NCBI GenBank assembly: GCA_023657425.1
Contig: JAGTJW010000001.1
Location: 496,001 to 560,000 of the forward strand
Direction: 5' to 3'
Source: Ideonella sp. WA131b
GTDB taxonomy: Bacteria; Pseudomonadota; Gammaproteobacteria; Burkholderiales; Burkholderiaceae_C
DNA length: 64,000 nucleotides
Program-made: the position numbers and the translations under genes
The notes under the pieces: model-generated
The model's input: the letters and a program-made list of their open reading frames with translations, nothing else
The model's database searches: none
What the model was told of the DNA's origin: nothing
Part shown: positions 1 through 10,505 of the stretch, one piece after another
Layout of the letters: each line of letters starts with the position of its first letter
How positions within the stretch are numbered: the first letter of the stretch is position 1

Positions 1-272
1 AAGCCGCCTTCGTTCATCAGCGCCACCATCTCATCGGACGTGCCGGCGGTCTTGACGTTGACCTTGCAGCCGGTCTTCTTCTCGAAGTCCGTCACCCAGT
101 CGAAGTCCTTGCTGGTCGCACCGCGTTCGATATAGCCGGCCCAGGCGACGATGTCGACACGGCCCTCGCCCTTGCCGACCTTCTGCAGCGCACCCTTCTG
201 GGCAGACACCACACCATGGGACACCAGCGCCGCCGCAGCCAACGCCGCCAGGGCAAACATACGAACCGTCAT
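1..272 (-). CDS. ABC transporter periplasmic binding protein, YdcS/PotD-like (3' part missing)
   Basis: N-terminal 90 residues of a solute-binding protein; the rest lies beyond the left edge. The start is the ATG at 272, preceded by an AGGAGG ribosome site five bases upstream. A signal peptide (about residues 1-24) is followed by VDIVAWAGYIERG and later DEMVALMNEGG, the N-terminal signature of YdcS-type proteins of the spermidine/putrescine ABC family. These bind cationic solutes in the periplasm and deliver them to an inner-membrane permease. The permease and ATPase genes would lie to the left. A 178-bp gap without a recognisable gene separates it from the next gene on its upstream side. Confidence 0.8.
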   Translation of the reverse strand, partial: MTVRMFALAALAAAALVSHGVVSAQKGALQKVGKGEGRVDIVAWAGYIERGATSKDFDWVTDFEKKTGCKVNVKTAGTSDEMVALMNEGG

Positions 273-450
273 GAGGCCTCCTGTCAGTATGGGATCTGCC
301 GCGATGTCGCAGCAGAGCGCCGACGATAGGCGGGTGGTGTAGGCGTCGTGAAATTCAATCCAAAGGCGCCAAGCTATCGGAAAAACAGAGATCCGGGTGG
401 ACCCTGATGTCGCCTGGGCCGCCACCCGGTGGCGCGGTCAGCCCGTCCCG

Positions 451-1419
451 CTACTGGCAGCGCCCGGTCACGCTGGAGTCGATCACTTTCAGCCGCCCGG
501 CCACGATGTCGGCCTTGGCAGCATCGGTGCGCTGCCGCATGGCCGGCGTGATGAGCTTCGCGTTGTACTCGTCTAGCGCGTAGTCGAGCGCGCCTTCCTT
601 CAGCCCCAGCACCGTGACGCCCGGCTGCACGCCGCGAAACGCCTGCAGCACCGCCAGATCCACGCGCTTGAGCATGCTGGTGAGCATGGTGCCGGGGTGC
701 AGGTGGTTCTGGTTCACGTCCACGCCGATGCCGTAGATGCCGCCGTCCTTGGCCGCCTGCAGCACGCCCAGGCCGGTGGTGCCGGCGGCGGCGAACAGCA
801 CGTCGGCGCCCTGCGCGATCTGCGTCTTGGCGAGTTCGGCGCCACGGGCGGGGTCGGTCCAGGCGGCGTTGGTGGTGCCGGTCATGGCCGAGGTGAGTTT
901 CACGCCCGGGCGGGCAAAGCGCGCGCCCTGCTCGTAGCCACACAGCACCTTGCGCACGAGCGGGATGTCCTGCCCGCCCACGAAGCCCACGGTGCCGGTC
1001 TTGCTGGCCATCGCCGCGAGCATGCCCACGAGGAAGGCGCCCTCGTGTTCGCGGTAGACGAAGCTCTGCACGTTGGGCAGGTCCACCACCATGTCGATGA
1101 TGGCAAAGCGCAGCTGCGGGAAGTCGCGCGCCACCTTGTCGATGGCGCTGGCCTGCGGAAAGCCGACGCCGACGATGGGGTTGGCCCCACGCTCGGCAAA
1201 GCGCCGCGCCGCCTGCTCGCGCTGCGCGGCGTTGGCGATCTCGAACTCAAGATAGGGCCGGCCGGTTTCCTTCTTCCAGGCCTCGGCGCCGCGCCAGGCG
1301 GCCTCGCCGAAGCTCTTGTCGTTCTTGCCGCCGAGCTCGAAGATGATGGCCGGCTGGGCCAGCGCCGCGCCGGCCGCCAGGGCCAGCGCGGCGGCAGCGG
1401 CAAGCTGCCGTGCCTTCAT
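451..1419 (-). CDS. BMP family (BmpA/PnrA-like) nucleoside-type substrate-binding protein
   Basis: 322-aa periplasmic binding protein of the basic membrane protein (BMP) family. Residues 1-21 form a signal peptide ending ALA-Q; there is no lipobox cysteine, so it should be soluble rather than lipid-anchored. Family marks include FELGGKNDKSF near the mature N-terminus, GVGFPQ, EGAFLVGMLAA and GIGVDVNQ. BMP proteins mostly bind purine or other nucleosides for ABC uptake. Its ATG overlaps the TGA of the upstream TonB-dependent receptor gene (TGATG), so the two are translationally coupled. No ATPase or permease gene lies beside it here. Nucleoside or nucleobase uptake is inferred from the family and from the nearby uracil genes. 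Confidence 0.85.
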   Translation of the reverse strand: MKARQLAAAAALALAAGAALAQPAIIFELGGKNDKSFGEAAWRGAEAWKKETGRPYLEFEIANAAQREQAARRFAERGANPIVGVGFPQASAIDKVARDFPQLRFAIIDMVVDLPNVQSFVYREHEGAFLVGMLAAMASKTGTVGFVGGQDIPLVRKVLCGYEQGARFARPGVKLTSAMTGTTNAAWTDPARGAELAKTQIAQGADVLFAAAGTTGLGVLQAAKDGGIYGIGVDVNQNHLHPGTMLTSMLKRVDLAVLQAFRGVQPGVTVLGLKEGALDYALDEYNAKLITPAMRQRTDAAKADIVAGRLKVIDSSVTGRCQ

Positions 1420-3692
1420 CAGAAGCTGGCCTTGAACGACGCGCCGATGGTGCGCGGCTCGTTGATGAAGCCCGTGAGGTTGTTGAAGTCGATGCCACCC
1501 ACCACGCGGATCTGGTTGGTCAGGTTGCGCACGAAGGCGGCGGCTTCGTACTTGCCCTTGCCGAAGCTGTAGCCGACACGCAGGCCGCCTTCGGTGAGCG
1601 GCTTGCCCTTGAATTCGACGCTGTCGTACAGGAAGAAGTTGATCTCGCTGCGGTACGTCCAGTCGGTCAGCACGAACATCTCGCCGCCGGCCAGCGGCAT
1701 GCTGTAGCGGGCGGTGAAGCTGAGCGTGGTTTCCGGCGCCTGCGGCAGCGAGTTGCCGTTGATCGAGACCGTGGGCGCGAACTTGCCGATGGCCGGGTTG
1801 ACCGGCGCGGTGATCGGATCGAGCACCGTGCAGCCACTGCCGCAGGCGTCGACACGCAGGTTCGGGTCCTTGATCTTGGTCTTGTTCAGGCTGCCGCTCA
1901 GCGTGAGCAGCAGGTTGTCGGTGGGCAGCAGCTTCACATCGAACTCGGCGCCGTTGCCGGTGGTCTTGGCGGCGTTGACGAGCTGGTTGAAGTTGGCTGC
2001 GCCGCCCACCGCGGTGAGCTGCTGGTCCTTGATCTCGTAGCTGAACACGTTGAAGGCCACGCGGGCGCGGCGGTTCATCAGGTCGGCCTTGTAGCCGGCT
2101 TCGTAGCTGGTGACGGTTTCGCTCTTGGCCACCGACAGCGTGTCGCCGAAGAGCAGCCGGCCCTGGATGGCCGGCGCACGGAAGCCCGTGGCCACGCGCG
2201 CATACACGTTGGACGTCTTGTTCAGCGCGTAGCTGGCGGAGAAGTCGGCGCTGGTGTTGGTGGCGCTGGTGTTGGCGGTGCGGCGGCCGATGAAGGTGGG
2301 GCTGAAGGGCGGCGCCTGGATGCGGTCGGCGACGAAGTCCTTTTCGTCCTTGGTGTAGCGCAGGCCGCCGCGCAGCTTGATGGCGTCGCTGACGTCGAGG
2401 TTGACGGTGCCGTAGATGGCGTAGGCCTTGTTGTCCTGCTGCTGCGTGGCAAAGCCGTTGCGCGTGTTGCCGCCCAGGCTGCTGTAGTTGAAGCTGTCGA
2501 TGTTGAGCGATTCATCGAAGTAGTACAGGCCCGCGATCCACTGCAGCGCGCCCTTGGTCGTGCTCTCGAGGCGGAACTCCTGGGTGAACTGGCTGTGCTT
2601 GGGCAGGCCGTCGCCGCTCTCGGCGTCGAAGGGAATCAAGCCGGGGCCGAAGTTGCCCGCGCCCAGGAACACGGCGCCGAAGCCGCCATCGATGTCGCCG
2701 CGCGAGAACGACTCCACGCTCTCGTAGCCGGTGATGGAGCTCAAGGCCATGCCGCCGAGCTCCCAGCGCACGCGCACGCTGCCGCCCATCGTCTTCACGT
2801 CCTGGCTGTTGATGCCGTCGTGGCTCACCTTCTTCGGGTCGAAGCCGTCGACCAGATCGTTGGTGCCGGGCTTGATGATGTTGGCGCGGAACACCCGCGC
2901 CGAGCCCTTCAGGTCGCGCGCGTGCACATTGAACAGCACGCTGAGGTCCTTGCCCGGCGTCACCAGCAGCTGCACGCGGGCGGCGTTGTCGTTGTAACCC
3001 TCCATCTCGGCGGTGGGCGCGCCGCGCGTGTTGCGCACCCAGTCGTCGCGGTTCTGGCTCTGCAGGCTCACGCGCAGTGCGGCGGCCTCTCCGAGCGGCG
3101 TGTTGACCACACCTTCCACGTTGAACATGCGGTCGCTGCCCACGGTCGTCAGCGCGTAGGCCTCAAAGCTGCGCACCGGCTTGGCCGACTCGAAGCGCAC
3201 CACGCCGGCCGGCGAGTTGCGGCCGAACAGCGTGCCGCGCGGGCCGTTGAGCACCTCGATGCTGGCCAGGTCGAAGAGCGGGAAACCCTTCAGGATGGGG
3301 TTCTCCTGCACGACGTCGTCGAACACCAGGCTCACGGGCTGGCTGGCGTTCAGGTCGAAGTCGGTGTTGCCGATGCCGCGGATGTAAAAGCGCGGGAAGG
3401 CGCGGCCGAAGGAGCTTTCGATGTTCAGGCTGGGCACGCGGCCGGCGAGCTGGCGGATGTCCTGGCCGCCGGAGTTGAGCACCTCCAGCGTCTCGCCCTG
3501 CAGCGAGCTGACGGCACTGGGCACGTCGCGGATGTTCTCCAGGCGGCGCTCGGCGGTCACGGTGACGACGGTCAGCTCGCCGGTGGCCGGGGCCGGCGTC
3601 TGGGCCGGCGTCTGGGCAGACGCACCAACATGGATCAAGGCCAACGCGACGGCGGCGGCGATCGGGTGCAGGGCGGCATTCTTTTGGGGCAT
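1419..3692 (-). CDS. TonB-dependent outer-membrane receptor
   Basis: 757-aa outer-membrane receptor. The start chosen is the ATG at 3692, which places a signal peptide (residues 1-25, cleavage near GASA-Q) at the N-terminus; a longer reading upstream has no signal. A TonB-box-like stretch (ELTVVTVTAE) and the plug domain follow, with RGIGNTDF and NGPRGTLFGRNSPAG, then a large beta-barrel ending in the terminal phenylalanine FKASF. The substrate cannot be read from sequence. Coupling to a BMP-family binding protein rather than a siderophore system suggests an organic substrate such as a nucleoside. It is divergent from the dioxygenase gene over a gap of about 166 bp. Confidence 0.88.
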   Translation of the reverse strand: MPQKNAALHPIAAAVALALIHVGASAQTPAQTPAPATGELTVVTVTAERRLENIRDVPSAVSSLQGETLEVLNSGGQDIRQLAGRVPSLNIESSFGRAFPRFYIRGIGNTDFDLNASQPVSLVFDDVVQENPILKGFPLFDLASIEVLNGPRGTLFGRNSPAGVVRFESAKPVRSFEAYALTTVGSDRMFNVEGVVNTPLGEAAALRVSLQSQNRDDWVRNTRGAPTAEMEGYNDNAARVQLLVTPGKDLSVLFNVHARDLKGSARVFRANIIKPGTNDLVDGFDPKKVSHDGINSQDVKTMGGSVRVRWELGGMALSSITGYESVESFSRGDIDGGFGAVFLGAGNFGPGLIPFDAESGDGLPKHSQFTQEFRLESTTKGALQWIAGLYYFDESLNIDSFNYSSLGGNTRNGFATQQQDNKAYAIYGTVNLDVSDAIKLRGGLRYTKDEKDFVADRIQAPPFSPTFIGRRTANTSATNTSADFSASYALNKTSNVYARVATGFRAPAIQGRLLFGDTLSVAKSETVTSYEAGYKADLMNRRARVAFNVFSYEIKDQQLTAVGGAANFNQLVNAAKTTGNGAEFDVKLLPTDNLLLTLSGSLNKTKIKDPNLRVDACGSGCTVLDPITAPVNPAIGKFAPTVSINGNSLPQAPETTLSFTARYSMPLAGGEMFVLTDWTYRSEINFFLYDSVEFKGKPLTEGGLRVGYSFGKGKYEAAAFVRNLTNQIRVVGGIDFNNLTGFINEPRTIGASFKASF

Positions 3693-3858
3693 CGCGGGGC
3701 TCCGGTGGGCGATGGGTTCGGGCAGGGGCTTCGAGCAAACGGGGCGCTCGGGGCGCTCGGGGCCGAAGTAGCATGGATGATGCCGCCCCAACCCCGCCGT
3801 CGCCGATGAATCGCCGCCCGCACCCGGCCGCGCTGATGCCGCCGCGCAACACCGTCCC

Positions 3859-4707
3859 ATGCTGACCCCCACCCAAGGCGCTGCCTACGCCGAGCAGGGC
3901 TTCCTCGTGCTGCCCGGCTTCAAGCGTGCGGATGAGACGGCTGCGCTGGCGCGGCGCGCGCACGAGCTGGTCGAGGCCTTCGACCCGGCCGCCGGGGCCA
4001 GCCGCTTTTCCACGCGCAACCGCGGCCTCGTGGCCGACGAGCGGCTGCTGGCCAGCGCCGAGGCCATGGACTGTTTCTTTGAGGAAGAGGCGCTCGACGC
4101 CGACGGCCGCCTCGTCGTGCCCAAGGCCCGCAGCATCAACAAGATCGGCCATGCGATGCATGACCTCGACCCGGTGTTCTCCGCCTACAGCAAGGGCCCC
4201 GCGCTGGCTGCGCTGGCCGCCGAGCTGGGCCTGGTGCAGCCGCAGGTCTGGCAGAGCATGGTCATCTTCAAGCAGCCGGCGATCGGCGGCGAGGTCGGCT
4301 GGCACCAGGACGCCAGCTTCTTCGAGACCGAGCCGATCACGGTCACGACCTTCTGGTTCGCGATCGAAGACGCCACGCTGGACAACGGCTGCCTCTGGGC
4401 CGAGCCCGGCGGCCACCGCGGCGAGCGCGGCACGCTGCGCGAGCGCTACGTGCACCAAGCCGGCAGCCTGCGCATGGAGAAGCTCTCCACCCTGCCCTGG
4501 CCCGGCACCGACACCGCGGTGGCGCTGCCGGTGGAGGCCGGCACGCTGATCGTCTTCCACGGCCTGCTGCCGCACTGCAGCGCCCCCAACCGCAGCCCGC
4601 GCTCGCGCATGGCCTACACGCTGCACGCCACCTGCGGCACGGCGCGCTACTCGCCCCGCAACTGGCTGCAGCGCAGCGCCGCGCTGCCGGTGCGCGGCTT
4701 TGTGTGA
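3859..4707 (+). CDS. Phytanoyl-CoA dioxygenase (PhyH) family protein
   Basis: 282-aa Fe(II)/2-oxoglutarate-dependent oxygenase of the PhyH fold. The facial-triad pattern is visible: H-x-D in GWHQDASFF (about residue 154) and a distal histidine in LLPHCSAPN (about 235), followed by the arginine-rich stretch SPRSRMAYTLHA that usually binds the 2-oxoglutarate carboxylate. The sequence most resembles the small PHYHD1-like subgroup, which hydroxylates unknown small molecules. It is divergent from the receptor/BMP pair and about 200 bp upstream of the URC4 gene, so a role in modifying a nucleobase or related compound is possible but only inferred from position. Confidence 0.85.
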   Translation: MLTPTQGAAYAEQGFLVLPGFKRADETAALARRAHELVEAFDPAAGASRFSTRNRGLVADERLLASAEAMDCFFEEEALDADGRLVVPKARSINKIGHAMHDLDPVFSAYSKGPALAALAAELGLVQPQVWQSMVIFKQPAIGGEVGWHQDASFFETEPITVTTFWFAIEDATLDNGCLWAEPGGHRGERGTLRERYVHQAGSLRMEKLSTLPWPGTDTAVALPVEAGTLIVFHGLLPHCSAPNRSPRSRMAYTLHATCGTARYSPRNWLQRSAALPVRGFV

Positions 4708-4903
4708 CCAGTGACGCCCCAGCCTCAAGCCGCGCAGACCGTGGTCGAGCCCCGGGCCGCGCCGGGACGCTGCATCTGGCGTATCTTCCGCCGCATGAAC
4801 CTGCCTCCGCGCCCCAACCGACCGAGCTCCACGACACCCTCACGGGCAGCGGCACCGCCGTGGAGGGGCGGATCAAGATCCCCCGCGCAGCAGGGGGCCT
4901 GCC

Positions 4904-6331
4904 GTGGCCCCGTCTGACACCCCGGGCGCCGCGCCGACCGCACAGGCCCATCTGCTGGTAGCGCTGCACGACCCAGCCACCATCCGCCTGCGATGCGCCA
5001 GCGTGCTGCGCGCCGTGGAAGCCGACCTGAGCCCGAGCTTCCGCATCGACCGCCAGGCGCTGCCGGCGCTGGCCGACCGCGTGGCCGCGCTCACACAGGC
5101 CCGCTTCCCGACGCTGGACATCCCCTTGCACAGCCGCTGGCGGCACTTCGAAGCCGGGGGCGTGGACCGCAAGGCCGGGATGGACGCGGCACTGGCCGGC
5201 CAGGACCGGCTGGCGGTGGCGCGGGCGCGCTTCGATCTGGCGGTGGTGAGCGTGCTGCTGGACGCCGGTGCCGGGGCGAAGTGGCACTACACCGAGGGCC
5301 AGGCCCTGGGCGCCGCTGCCCAGCCGCGGGCCGGCGCCGACGAGCTGTTCGCGATGCTCGACCAGGCGGCGGCCCCGGCCGCCCCGGCCCCTGCCCCTTC
5401 TCCCGTCTCGGCGCCCGTGCCGGGCCAGGGCCAGACCTACACCCGCAGCGAGGGCCTGGCTGTGGCGAGTTTCCGCGCCTTCATGGCCGGGGCCTTCTCG
5501 TCGCGCGGGGGCGATCCGCTGCGGTCCGATGCCGGCGCGCTGCGGCACATCGACGCGGCGGCCCTGCGCGCGGTGTTCCAGAGCGGCCCGAACAACCCGA
5601 TGGTCGGCCTCGAAGGCCGCGCCGCGCTGCTCGCCCGGCTGGGTGGCGTGCTGGCCGAAGAGGCGGGCCGCGACGCCGCCCAGGGCCGCCCCACCGAGGC
5701 CCGGCCGGCGCTGCTCTTCGACCGTCTCACCGACGGCGGCCGGCGCACGCAGGTGGCCGCGCGCGAGCTGCTGGCCGAGCTGCTGCGCACGCTGGGGCCA
5801 ATCTGGCCGCGCAGCCGCCACATCCGCGGCGTGCTGGCCGGCGACGTGGGGCCGCACCGTTGGGCTGGCGACGCCGTGCCGGGCGGTGGCCGTGATGCCA
5901 CGACGGGAGGCTGGGTGCCCTTCCACAAGCTCAGCCAATGGCTGGCCTACTCGCTGGTGGAGCCGCTGCAATGGGCTGGCGTCGAAGTCACCGGACTGGA
6001 CGGTGAGCATGGGCTGACGGGATTGCCGGAGTACCGCAACGGCGGCCTGTTCATCGACGGCGGCGTGATCGTGCCGCGTTCGCCATCGGTGCTCGAGCGC
6101 CGCCACCAGCCCGAAGACGAGACGATCGTCGAGTGGCGCGCGCTCACCGTGTGCCTGCTCGACGAGCTGGCGGTGCTGGTGCGTCAGCGCCTGGGGCGCG
6201 ATGCGCAGACCCTGCCGCTGGGAGGCGTGCTGGAGGGCGGCACCTGGGCGGCGGGCCGCGCCCTCGCTGCCGAGCGGCGGCCGGCGGGCGGGCCGCCGCT
6301 GCAGGTCGAAAGCGACGGCACGGTGTTCTAG
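4904..6331 (+). CDS. URC4/Urg3 family (DUF1688) uracil-catabolism protein
   Basis: 475-aa member of the DUF1688 (URC4/Urg3) family, needed for the URC route of uracil breakdown first described in yeasts; its exact reaction is not settled. The GTG start at 4904 has AGGGGG six bases upstream. Characteristic segments are FPTLDIPLHSRWRHFE near residue 70, GAGAKWHY near 130, the SEGLAVASFRAFM region, GLEGRA, a C-terminal DGGVIVPR and a WRALTVCLLDELA helix. Residues about 155-178 are an Ala/Pro-rich linker that looks inserted. The uracil phosphoribosyltransferase gene lies 1.1 kb downstream; the partner URC1 (GTP cyclohydrolase II-like) is not in the window. Confidence 0.88.
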   Translation: MAPSDTPGAAPTAQAHLLVALHDPATIRLRCASVLRAVEADLSPSFRIDRQALPALADRVAALTQARFPTLDIPLHSRWRHFEAGGVDRKAGMDAALAGQDRLAVARARFDLAVVSVLLDAGAGAKWHYTEGQALGAAAQPRAGADELFAMLDQAAAPAAPAPAPSPVSAPVPGQGQTYTRSEGLAVASFRAFMAGAFSSRGGDPLRSDAGALRHIDAAALRAVFQSGPNNPMVGLEGRAALLARLGGVLAEEAGRDAAQGRPTEARPALLFDRLTDGGRRTQVAARELLAELLRTLGPIWPRSRHIRGVLAGDVGPHRWAGDAVPGGGRDATTGGWVPFHKLSQWLAYSLVEPLQWAGVEVTGLDGEHGLTGLPEYRNGGLFIDGGVIVPRSPSVLERRHQPEDETIVEWRALTVCLLDELAVLVRQRLGRDAQTLPLGGVLEGGTWAAGRALAAERRPAGGPPLQVESDGTVF

Positions 6332-6335
6332 GAGC

Positions 6336-7446
<1,111 letters not shown>

Positions 7447-7476
7447 TCATCCCTCCGCCCCGAGGTCCCGCCGTCG

Positions 7477-8115
7477 ATGAGCCCGCCCGCCGCCGTCACC
7501 GTCGTCAGCCACCCGCTGGTGCAGCACAAGCTCACGCTGATGCGCCAGAAGGATCTCTCCACCAGCAGCTTCCGCCGCCTGCTGCACGAGATCAGCATGC
7601 TGATGGCCTACGAGGTGCTGCGCGAGATGCCGATGACGATGATCGACATCGAGACGCCGCTGGAGCGCATGCGCTCGCCGGTGATCGAGGGCCGCAAGAC
7701 GGTGTTCGTGGTCGTCATGCGCGCCGGCGCGGGCTTCCTCGACGGCATGCTCGAGGTGGTGCCCGGCGCCCGTGTGGGCCACGTGGGCCTGTACCGCGAC
7801 CCCAAGACGCTGGCGGCCGTGGAGTACTACTTCAAGATGCCCGGCGAGATGCACGAGCGCGACGCCATCGTGCTCGACCCCATGCTGGCCACCGGCAACA
7901 GCGCCGTGGCCGCGGTCGACCGGCTCAAGCAGACCAAGCCACGCTCGATCCGCTTCGTGAGCCTGGTGGCCGCGCCCGAGGGCCTCGCGCAGATGCAGCA
8001 GCACCACCCCGACGTGCCCATCTTCACGGCGGCCATCGACCGCGCGCTCAACGAACACGGCTACATCGTGCCGGGGCTGGGGGACGCGGGGGATCGGATC
8101 TACGGCACCAGGTAA
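7477..8115 (+). CDS. upp: Uracil phosphoribosyltransferase
   Basis: 212-aa cytosolic enzyme that joins uracil to PRPP to give UMP, for salvage or, in the URC pathway, as the entry step of uracil breakdown. Recognised by [14 protein letters not shown] at the N-terminus, [20 protein letters not shown], the PRPP loop [11 protein letters not shown] (about residues 130-140) and the C-terminal uracil-binding [16 protein letters not shown]. Length is normal for the family. Its location downstream of URC4 and its regulator matches the URC6 role. A GC-rich 8-bp-stem hairpin at 8116-8134 directly follows the stop and may help end the transcript, although it has no T-run. Confidence 0.95.
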   Translation: MSPPAAVTVVSHPLVQHKLTLMRQKDLSTSSFRRLLHEISMLMAYEVLREMPMTMIDIETPLERMRSPVIEGRKTVFVVVMRAGAGFLDGMLEVVPGARVGHVGLYRDPKTLAAVEYYFKMPGEMHERDAIVLDPMLATGNSAVAAVDRLKQTKPRSIRFVSLVAAPEGLAQMQQHHPDVPIFTAAIDRALNEHGYIVPGLGDAGDRIYGTR

Positions 8116-8160
8116 GCCGCGCTCGAAGCGCGGCAGCGCCGCGGCGTCACTCCCGGCCGC

Positions 8161-8601
8161 TCACCCGCGCGCATACGGATCGGCGAATCCCAAGCTCCGC
8201 ATCAGTGCAGTCTCCCGCGGCTCCATCTCGCGCGCCTGCTGGGCCGTTTCGTGGTCGTAACCCTGCGCGTGCAAGGTGCCGTGCACCAGCAGATGGGCGT
8301 AGTGCGCCTCGAGCTCAAGTCCCTGCTGGCGCGCCTCGGCCTCGATCACGGGCGCGCACAGGATGAGGTCGGCCATCACCACCGGCGCGTGCTGGTAGTC
8401 GAAGGTCAGCACGTTGGTCGCGTGGTCCTTCTGCCGGTACTCTCGGTTGAGCTCGCGGCCCTCGTCGGCACCGACGATGCGCACGGTGATCTCGCCCGGG
8501 TTGAGCAGCGCCGCTCGCACCCAGCGCGCCACCTTGTGGCGCGGCAGCAGGGCCTTGTGCCGCGCGTCGGCAAACTGCAGCGACAGCGACAGCACCGGCA
8601 T
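8161..8601 (-). CDS. ybeY: Endoribonuclease YbeY (16S rRNA maturation)
   Basis: 146-aa metal-dependent RNase acting in 16S rRNA 3'-end processing and ribosome quality control. The zinc-binding motif is [12 protein letters not shown] near residue 115, and the family segment [16 protein letters not shown] is present. The ATG at 8601 overlaps the phoH stop (TGATG); a GTG one codon upstream at 8604 is an alternative. The ybeZ(phoH)-ybeY pair is a standard arrangement. Confidence 0.95.
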   Translation of the reverse strand: MPVLSLSLQFADARHKALLPRHKVARWVRAALLNPGEITVRIVGADEGRELNREYRQKDHATNVLTFDYQHAPVVMADLILCAPVIEAEARQQGLELEAHYAHLLVHGTLHAQGYDHETAQQAREMEPRETALMRSLGFADPYARG

Positions 8602-9665
8602 CACCGCGGCGCTCCGGCCTGGCGTTCGTAGGCGTCGACGATGCGCGCCACCAGCGGGTGGCGCACCACGTCGACGGCCGTGAACTGCGTGAACGCGATG
8701 CCCGGCACGCCGGCCAGCACCCGCTTCGCGTCCACCAGGCCGCTGTCGACGCCTTTGGCCAGGTCCACCTGGCTGGTGTCACCCGTGACCACACACCGGC
8801 TGCCGAAGCCGATGCGGGTGAGGAACATCTTCATCTGCTCGCGCGTGGTGTTCTGCGCCTCGTCGAGGATGACGAAGGCGTGGTTGAGCGTGCGCCCGCG
8901 CATGAAGGCCAGCGGCGCGATCTCGATCTGGCCTTTCTCGAAGGCCTTGGTCGTGCGGTCGAAACCCATCAGGTCGTACAGCGCGTCGTACAGCGGGCGC
9001 AGGTAGGGGTCGACTTTCTGGGCCAGGTCACCGGGCAGGAAGCCCAGGCGCTCGCCGGCCTCCACGGCGGGCCGCGTGAGCACGATGCGCTGCACGCCCT
9101 GGCGCTCCAGCGCGTCGACCGCGCAGGCCACGGCCAGGAAGGTTTTGCCCGTGCCGGCCGGGCCGATGCCGAAGGTGATGTCGTGTGCCAACATCTGCTG
9201 CAGGTAGCGCACCTGGTTGGGCGTGCGGCCACGCAGCTCGGTGTGGCGGGTGTGCAGCACCGGGCCGGGCTCGGCCTGTACAGGGCCTTCCGCGGCCACG
9301 GCCTTGTGCTGCGCCGGGTCCACCAGGCCGGCGCCGGTGCCGACCAGCAGCAGCTCCAGCTCCTCGGCACCCACGGGCACGTGGGAGCCGCATGCGCGCG
9401 CGTACAGGCTGTCGATCAAGGCCACCGCGCGGTCCACGGCCGCACCCGGGCCCTGGGCACGGAAGCTGGCGCCGCGACGCTGCAGGCTCAGGCCGAGCGC
9501 CGCTTCGATGCGCCGCAGGTGTTCGTCCAACGGGCCGCAGGCCTCGGCGAGGCGGCGGTTGTCGGCGTCGGTGATCGTGTGGCGTCGGATCACAGAGGGC
9601 GCCAGGGCAGAAGACGTGAAGAGGGCAGAAGCAGCATCGGGCAAAGTAGGAAGCCTCGCAAACAT
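8601..9665 (-). CDS. ybeZ: PhoH-like protein YbeZ, P-loop ATPase
   Basis: 354-aa PhoH-family ATPase linked to RNA metabolism and to YbeY. The Walker A motif is [13 protein letters not shown], the Walker B region is [10 protein letters not shown], and [12 protein letters not shown] follows. The ATG at 9665 gives an extra 24-residue N-terminus. A GTG at 9593, just before [18 protein letters not shown], matches the usual start of relatives and could be the real start. It is downstream of the SGNH hydrolase gene, separated by 83 bp containing a perfect palindrome, and coupled to ybeY. Confidence 0.92.
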   Translation of the reverse strand: MFARLPTLPDAASALFTSSALAPSVIRRHTITDADNRRLAEACGPLDEHLRRIEAALGLSLQRRGASFRAQGPGAAVDRAVALIDSLYARACGSHVPVGAEELELLLVGTGAGLVDPAQHKAVAAEGPVQAEPGPVLHTRHTELRGRTPNQVRYLQQMLAHDITFGIGPAGTGKTFLAVACAVDALERQGVQRIVLTRPAVEAGERLGFLPGDLAQKVDPYLRPLYDALYDLMGFDRTTKAFEKGQIEIAPLAFMRGRTLNHAFVILDEAQNTTREQMKMFLTRIGFGSRCVVTGDTSQVDLAKGVDSGLVDAKRVLAGVPGIAFTQFTAVDVVRHPLVARIVDAYERQAGAPR

Positions 9666-9736
9666 TGTGGCAGCCGCGCCAGGCACCTTGTGGGTGTACC
9701 TGGGCTGCGCAGCGCGACGTGCCAAGGCGTCGAAGT

Positions 9737-9764
9737 GGGCCCACGCTCCTAGGAGCGTGGGCCC
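9737..9764. repeat. 28-bp perfect palindrome sharing its half-site with the 33.8 kb repeat element
   Basis: The half-site gggcccacgctcct is followed at once by its exact reverse complement, centred on CCTAGG. The palindrome contains the last codons and the stop of the SGNH hydrolase gene. Its arm (TAGGAGCGTGGGC) is identical to the tip of the terminal inverted repeat of the element at 33849-34123, so it may be two joined termini left after loss of the element's interior, or an insertion target. It could also form a terminator-like stem, but no T-run follows on either strand. Confidence 0.75.
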
Positions 9765-10495
9765 GCCGACAAGCCCGGCCACACTGCAAGGGCGATGTGC
9801 TCGGCCATGGCGTGGCCGCAAAGCCGGTATACGGGGGCTCCGGGGTGGAAGCCGTCGTCGGCCATGACGCCCGCATTGAGCGGCAACTCGACGTCGAGGT
9901 GGGAGACGTCGGCGCGCGTAGCTGCCCACTGCGCGAGGGCACGGTCGTGGCGGCGCGCGTCGCGGCCGGCCACCCAGCGCAGCGGCTGCGGCAGCCCTGG
10001 GATCAGGTGCAACGGCGGCAAGGGGGCGAACACCACATGGGCCACGCCCAGGGCGTTGCGCAGCGTGTTGGCCAGCGCTTCGCGCAGTGCCACGGCGCGG
10101 TGCGAGGGCACTTGGTCGACGACGTCGTTGACCCCGGTGACGACCACCGCCAAATCGAAGGGGTGATGCGCCAGGGTCCGCTGCTCGCGCAAAAGCAGCG
10201 CGAGCAGCTGCTCGGTGTTCAGACCCGAGCGCGCCAGCAGCCGCCATTGCACGTGGCGCCGCGTGCGCCTGGCCAGCGCATTCACGAGCTGCCCGGCCAG
10301 CGCATCGCGCTGGTGGACCACCCCCACGCCAGCGGCAGACGAGTCGCCCAGGATGAGCAGTCGCAGGGGCTGGCCGTCACCGACCTCGCCTTGGCGCTCA
10401 CCCGCGGCCTCGGGCAGCACCGGCAGCTTGGCACGTGTGCGCAGGGCCTGCGCCACCAGCAGCGGCGACAGCACCAGCTTGGCCGTCAGCGACAC
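9749..10495 (-). CDS. SGNH/GDSL-type hydrolase
   Basis: 248-aa esterase-like protein. Block I is [12 protein letters not shown] with the nucleophilic serine, block III is [10 protein letters not shown], and the C-terminal Asp/His pair is DDGFHPG. A hydrophobic N-terminus ([12 protein letters not shown]) may be a signal anchor. The start is a GTG at 10495, ten bases after the enoyl-CoA hydratase stop, so it is the tail of the beta-oxidation transcript. The substrate is unknown; acyl esters or thioesters would fit the neighbours. The stop codon lies inside the 28-bp palindrome, so the last residues may be repeat-derived. Confidence 0.85.
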   Translation of the reverse strand: MSLTAKLVLSPLLVAQALRTRAKLPVLPEAAGERQGEVGDGQPLRLLILGDSSAAGVGVVHQRDALAGQLVNALARRTRRHVQWRLLARSGLNTEQLLALLLREQRTLAHHPFDLAVVVTGVNDVVDQVPSHRAVALREALANTLRNALGVAHVVFAPLPPLHLIPGLPQPLRWVAGRDARRHDRALAQWAATRADVSHLDVELPLNAGVMADDGFHPGAPVYRLCGHAMAEHIALAVWPGLSAGPRS

Positions 10496-10505
10496 GGGCA
10501 GGCCC

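Noticed and set aside
1410..3809. Long open frame (799 codons) on the plus strand opposite the TonB receptor
   Set aside because: Antisense shadow of a well-supported receptor gene; His/Val/Gly-rich translation with no domain. High GC content leaves many such frames open.
3693..3858. Riboswitch (for example cobalamin or purine) upstream of the TonB receptor
   Set aside because: The gap is only about 166 bp shared with a divergent gene, and I see no B12-box or purine aptamer core.
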